A stretch of 33,478 bases of DNA, from contig JAIRYF010000034.1 of NCBI GenBank assembly GCA_031267895.1, positions 1 through 33,478 of the forward strand, given 5' to 3'. Position 1 is the first letter of the stretch. Each line of letters begins with the position of its first letter. This stretch comes from Candidatus Methanoplasma glyptotermitis. Its GTDB lineage: Archaea > Thermoplasmatota > Thermoplasmata > Methanomassiliicoccales > Methanomethylophilaceae. A program made the translations under genes and the position numbers. This document shows positions 30,854-33,478 of this stretch, piece by piece. Under the pieces are notes generated by a model that saw nothing but the letters and a program-made list of their open reading frames with translations, did no database searches and was not told the origin of the DNA.

Positions 30854-31417
30854 ATGAAGATAGGATACATGGGCATACCGTTCTCGAACTCAGAAGAAGC
30901 GGCGGAAATATTCGTCAGAAAGAACAGATGGAATGATGCTGCATTCATCCCTCTGATGAGTGCCCCGTCGGTGGTGAAAGAACTCGAAAAGAGATCTGTC
31001 GACTACGGAGTTGTTGCAACCCGGAACGCAGTGGCCGGACCCGTTATAGAGACGGCTGATTCCCTTAACGGAAAGAGCAACATAGAGGAATATCAGACAG
31101 CCGATGTTCCCATACACCACTGTCTGTTCGTTAAAAGAGAAGGATGTTCTGTCGCTGCCGTAGCCTCTCATGTACAGGCACTTATGCAGACTGCGGGGAA
31201 CATCGGAAGGATGTTTCCTCTCGCAGAAAGGATAGAGGTCGAGGACACCGCATACGCCGCGGAGATGCTGGCAGACGGACTCTTGCCGGACAGCACGGCG
31301 GTTGTGTGCAGGAAAGACGCGGGAGAACACTACGGACTCCATCTTCTGAAGGAGAACATCGAAGACGATCCGACGAACATGACTTCCTTTTCTCTGTTGA
31401 GAATCATATCCGAATGA
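30854..31417 (+). CDS. prephenate dehydratase-like protein lacking the ACT domain and the TRF arginine
   Basis: 187 residues, the size of the bare PDT catalytic domain. Order of features fits the family: IGYMGIPFSNSEEAAEIF at the start (gGpeGsfSe.AA), DYGVVATRNAVAGPVIET (i..GVvPieNs..G.v..t), IHHCLFVK, VQALMQTAGNIGRMFP, DTAYAAEML, and near the end YGLHLLKENIEDDPTNMTSF. In active enzymes the last block is N-x-T-R-F; here it is NMTSF, so the Arg is replaced by Ser and the Pro/Asn block is also altered. It may be a ligand-binding relative or an enzyme with a changed substrate. No aromatic-pathway genes are nearby. Confidence 0.65.
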   Translation: MKIGYMGIPFSNSEEAAEIFVRKNRWNDAAFIPLMSAPSVVKELEKRSVDYGVVATRNAVAGPVIETADSLNGKSNIEEYQTADVPIHHCLFVKREGCSVAAVASHVQALMQTAGNIGRMFPLAERIEVEDTAYAAEMLADGLLPDSTAVVCRKDAGEHYGLHLLKENIEDDPTNMTSFSLLRIISE

Positions 31418-31955
31418 TGTCTCTGCGTTCTATTCTCATCATATGGCATTTTCTTATCTCGCCGTTCCTCTTCGCACACGGAAGGCAGAGATCGGCCGCA
31501 TGCTCATAACCGCATTTCTCCAGACACCGTCTGGATCCGAAGTTCTCTGAGTCGCACCTTGCCTGCACCCACAGATAATCCGTATTACGGAATATGTGTT
31601 CCGTGACGCCTCGGACGGCTTCGGTCATGTAGCCTTTTCCCCAGCAGTCTTTAGCGATACAGTACCCCAGTTCGCAGTATCTCCTGCCGGGAAAATCCTG
31701 AACGGCCGTTATGCTGCCTATCGGTTCTCGGTTGGATTTGAGAGTTATGCACCAATCCATCGTTCCCGCTTCGTAAGAACGTATCCAGCTTGATATCATC
31801 GCCGCCGATGTTTCCGGATTTGCATGCGCGTTCCATGTAAGAAACTCCGTGACATCCTCATCCGACATCCAATTCTCATATGCTTTCCGGGAATCGGACA
31901 GCACGAACATCCTCAGATACAGGTGCGGAGTGCTCAAAGGGAATGTTCTTATCAT
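31404..31955 (-). CDS. GNAT-family N-acetyltransferase (RimJ/RimL type)
   Basis: 183 residues from ATG 31955, four bases after the stop of the upstream isochorismatase-like gene; an in-frame ATG at 31982 would overlap that gene by 23 bases. The RimJ/RimL pattern is clear: early beta strand LSTPHLYLRMF, then IGSITAV, and the acetyl-CoA loop GYCIAKDCWGKGYMTEAV with R/K-x-x-W-G-K-G-Y, then FRNTDYLWVQARCDSENFGSRRCLEKCGYE. The substrate could be a protein N-terminus, a drug or a small amine. Convergent with the PDT-like gene (14-base overlap). Confidence 0.88.
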   Translation of the reverse strand: MIRTFPLSTPHLYLRMFVLSDSRKAYENWMSDEDVTEFLTWNAHANPETSAAMISSWIRSYEAGTMDWCITLKSNREPIGSITAVQDFPGRRYCELGYCIAKDCWGKGYMTEAVRGVTEHIFRNTDYLWVQARCDSENFGSRRCLEKCGYEHAADLCLPCAKRNGEIRKCHMMRIERRDIIRI

Positions 31956-31959
31956 TATA

Positions 31960-32481
31960 TCACGGTCTGCCGAGTATATCAATGGACAGCGACCTCATGA
32001 TATCCAGAGCCTTTTCGTGAAGGTCTCTGTCATAACTTGCTACGCATTCCGGATCCACCGTTATTTCCGATTCGGGGTATGCCGTCTTCAGTATCACTGC
32101 GTTTGCCATGATGCAGACGTTGGTGGCCACACCACACAGTTCTATCTTATCATATCCTTTCAGTTCGCCGACGAGCCGAAGGCTTCCGAAAGTATGCTTC
32201 TCAATGGTTTTGCCCATGTGACTGTATTCTGCGACTTTGCCGAATATCTTCCAGCCCGGAGTCCCCTTTATGCAGTGTCTGACAGGTATGTGTGTTCCCT
32301 CATCCGTTGCGAGATAATCGTCGCCGTGGGTGTCCATTGTGAAAAAGACTTCGTCCCCGTGCGCCAGGTATTCCTTTATCTTCAGGACAATGCAGTCCTC
32401 TATCGCTTCCGCGGAAGGCGATCCTAAGCTGCCTTTGACAAAATCGTTCTGATAATCCACGACAACGAGAGCACGAGACAC
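31960..32481 (-). CDS. isochorismatase-fold cysteine hydrolase, nicotinamidase-like
   Basis: 173 residues with a GTG start at 32481. The Asp-Lys-Cys triad is complete: Asp9 (VVVDYQNDF), Lys95 (EKHTFGS) and Cys123 (GVATNVCI with the usual cis-peptide Val-Ala). The metal site resembles nicotinamidase PncA: Asp50 and His52 (MDTH) and His69 (VRHCIKGTPGW), and CIKGTPGW is close to the PncA consensus HCVQGTPG. Deamidation of nicotinamide in NAD salvage is the best guess; other amidases of the fold cannot be excluded. Likely cotranscribed with the GNAT gene 4 bases downstream. Confidence 0.85.
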   Translation of the reverse strand: MSRALVVVDYQNDFVKGSLGSPSAEAIEDCIVLKIKEYLAHGDEVFFTMDTHGDDYLATDEGTHIPVRHCIKGTPGWKIFGKVAEYSHMGKTIEKHTFGSLRLVGELKGYDKIELCGVATNVCIMANAVILKTAYPESEITVDPECVASYDRDLHEKALDIMRSLSIDILGRP

Positions 32482-32516
32482 ATCCGGTAAACGCCGTATG
32501 AGATAAAATCACTGCC

Positions 32517-33080
32517 TCATATCCTAGGCGAGCTTGAACATTCCCCAGATATTATCTCGTACACAATACTGAACGGAACCCCTGACAGAATTGACACTTT
32601 TGTGCATGAAAATCCGGAATTGTAGCATTTGATTACATAGTCCACATTCTCCCTGCCTATCTTCTGATCATACTCTCTGCTTTCGTCTTCGTCCATTTCG
32701 GTTTGGATCTCCACTGGTCTCATCCAGGTCGTCGATCTGCACGCGGGGCATCTTTTGGGCGGAGCGTCTCTTTTAGCATTCCATTCGTGTCTGCATTTTG
32801 AACATACGTAGATGGTCGGTGCTTTATCCCATCGGTATGTTCCGCATTCTGGACATCTGCGCGGCGAGTCATCCGTCGATATCCACAGATGTCCGCACCT
32901 CATACAGTGCCTCGTGTGGGATTCTTTCATCCATACTGTGGATCTGCACAACGGACAGCTCTGGGGCATTTTGCCGGGGTCTCTCGGAGTCCATCTGTGA
33001 TTGCACCGGCGGCACGATACCTCTCGGCCGCCGATGTCTGTTTCGTTTACAAAAAGTCCTGTTTTCGGCAAAAGAACCAC
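32517..33080 (-). CDS. triple zinc-ribbon protein with HTH-like C-terminus
   Basis: 187 residues from GTG 33080. Three tandem zinc ribbons have the form C-x2-C-x-H-x-W ... P-x-x-C-P-x-C ... W: Cys23/26/42/45, Cys59/62/76/79 and Cys93/96/111/114. An acidic linker follows (about 124-140), and then a helix pair DYVIKCYNSGFSCTKVSILSGVPFSIVYEII that resembles a helix-turn-helix. The design suggests a nucleic-acid-binding regulator, but I know no characterised relative. CTATTTATC about 30-40 bases upstream is a TATA candidate. It lies between the isochorismatase-like gene and divergent surface gene B. Confidence 0.75.
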   Translation of the reverse strand: MVLLPKTGLFVNETDIGGREVSCRRCNHRWTPRDPGKMPQSCPLCRSTVWMKESHTRHCMRCGHLWISTDDSPRRCPECGTYRWDKAPTIYVCSKCRHEWNAKRDAPPKRCPACRSTTWMRPVEIQTEMDEDESREYDQKIGRENVDYVIKCYNSGFSCTKVSILSGVPFSIVYEIISGECSSSPRI

Positions 33081-33240
33081 TTAACCCGCCAGCTTGGCAA
33101 CCCAAGGAGTGGAAAGATAAATAGATGTTGACAAAGGAACGGCATCCGGCAAACTCCGCTCTTTCGTTCGGAACGGCGGATGCGCAGCGTGGTTGCGAAC
33201 ATTGCATGAATGTCTATCGGATATCGTTCGGAAGTATACG

Positions 33241-33307
33241 TTAATTATATATCCAAGCATGCGGGTGCGCATTGCATACCCGACAAAACAATAAGGAGTA
33301 AAACATC
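33241..33307 (+). promoter_or_regulatory. promoter and ribosome site of surface gene B
   Basis: TTATATAT at 33245-33252, AAGGAG at 33293-33298 and ATG 33308. It is similar in sequence and spacing to the promoter of gene A. Confidence 0.6.
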
Positions 33308-33478
33308 ATGAATATCAAACCTCTGAAAGGAATCGTTTATTCCTCTTCCGTTAATACTCCCCGCCCATACAGGGGGGGGGGGGAAATTATAATTTCCCCA
33401 GCCGTCTGAATGTAACTGTATTATTTGCTGCCGCTCTGTTTCTGGCAGCAGCATTCTTTGTAACGTATTCCGAACAAA
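33308..33478 (+). CDS. paralogous surface protein B, poly-G phase-variable, OFF in this sequence; 3' end outside window
   Basis: ATG 33308 gives MNIKPLKGIVYSSSVNTPRP and then a 12-G tract (33372-33383). As sequenced the frame continues to TGA within nine codons after the tract; with 10 (or 13) G it reads GGGNYNFPSRLN and then the signal core TVLFAAALFLAAAFFVTYSE, identical to gene A. Only the leader and signal are inside the window, so the mature domain is unknown, but a cell-surface protein is expected. Leader residues 10-21 differ fully from gene A while the flanks MNxKPLKGI and GGGNYNF are the same. Confidence 0.8.
33372..33399. repeat. poly-G tract with perfect 20-base palindrome in gene B
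   Basis: Twelve G (33372-33383) run into GGGGAAATTATAATTTCCCC (33380-33399), which is its own reverse complement. The palindrome is conserved in gene A except for one A, despite lying in coding sequence. Confidence 0.9.

Overview
The window looks like archaeal DNA, most probably from a gut-type methanogen of the Methanomassiliicoccales (Thermoplasmatota). Supports seen in the sequence: an archaeal-type valyl-tRNA synthetase; AT-rich TATA-like boxes about 25-30 bases before several start codons (leaderless or short-leader transcripts); large secreted adhesin-like and BspA-like leucine-rich-repeat proteins; a HepT/MntA pair; and stop codon use of 25 TGA, 5 TAA and only 1 TAG in the 31 genes whose stops I can read. 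A scarcity of TAG fits a lineage that reads TAG as pyrrolysine, but no pyl or methanogenesis gene lies in the window, so the assignment is an inference.

Layout. 1-1800: 3' part of an adhesin-like beta-helix protein with three C-terminal membrane segments and a hairpin terminator. 1888-3577: degraded region with a transposase-like remnant, an intact hepT/mntA toxin-antitoxin pair and a broken PIN-domain gene. 3578-9442: tRNA-Gly(GCC), a DUF1846 protein, a DEAD-box helicase with a DbpA-type RNA-binding end, and ValRS with an abnormal KMSKS motif. 9688-11226: a small membrane protein and an unknown secreted protein with a damaged or odd start. 11335-11620: dead IS110-type remnant. 11896-14244: MarR regulator plus ABC exporter operon. 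14658-18302: MATE exporter, PHP-domain protein, a YqfO/NIF3-insert-like protein, an unknown protein. 18500-19073: second dead IS110-type copy. 19101-21617: CDF and MFS transporters. 21789-23745: cobA, metA and ridA (methionine/corrinoid/housekeeping).

23739-26462 is a likely peptide natural-product locus: a 98-residue precursor-like protein with 11 cysteines at its C-terminal end sits 17 bases before a radical SAM/SPASM enzyme, with a divergent DUF5685 gene across a shared promoter and a second cysteine-rich protein convergent to it. 26562-28438 is an RloA/RloB-type ATPase/TOPRIM-like pair (a class linked to phage defence) with a strong inverted-repeat operator.

28698-33478 holds the most unusual structure: two divergent paralogous cell-surface genes whose signal-peptide regions are each interrupted by a long poly-G tract (11 and 12 G) next to a GGGGAAATTATAATTTCCCC-type palindrome. 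In both copies the tract length puts the gene out of frame; a 10-G tract would restore both frames and give the same GGGNYNFPSRLN junction. This looks like slipped-strand phase variation of archaeal surface proteins, possibly combined with inversion of the four-gene segment between them (prephenate dehydratase-like protein, GNAT, nicotinamidase-like hydrolase, triple zinc-ribbon protein).
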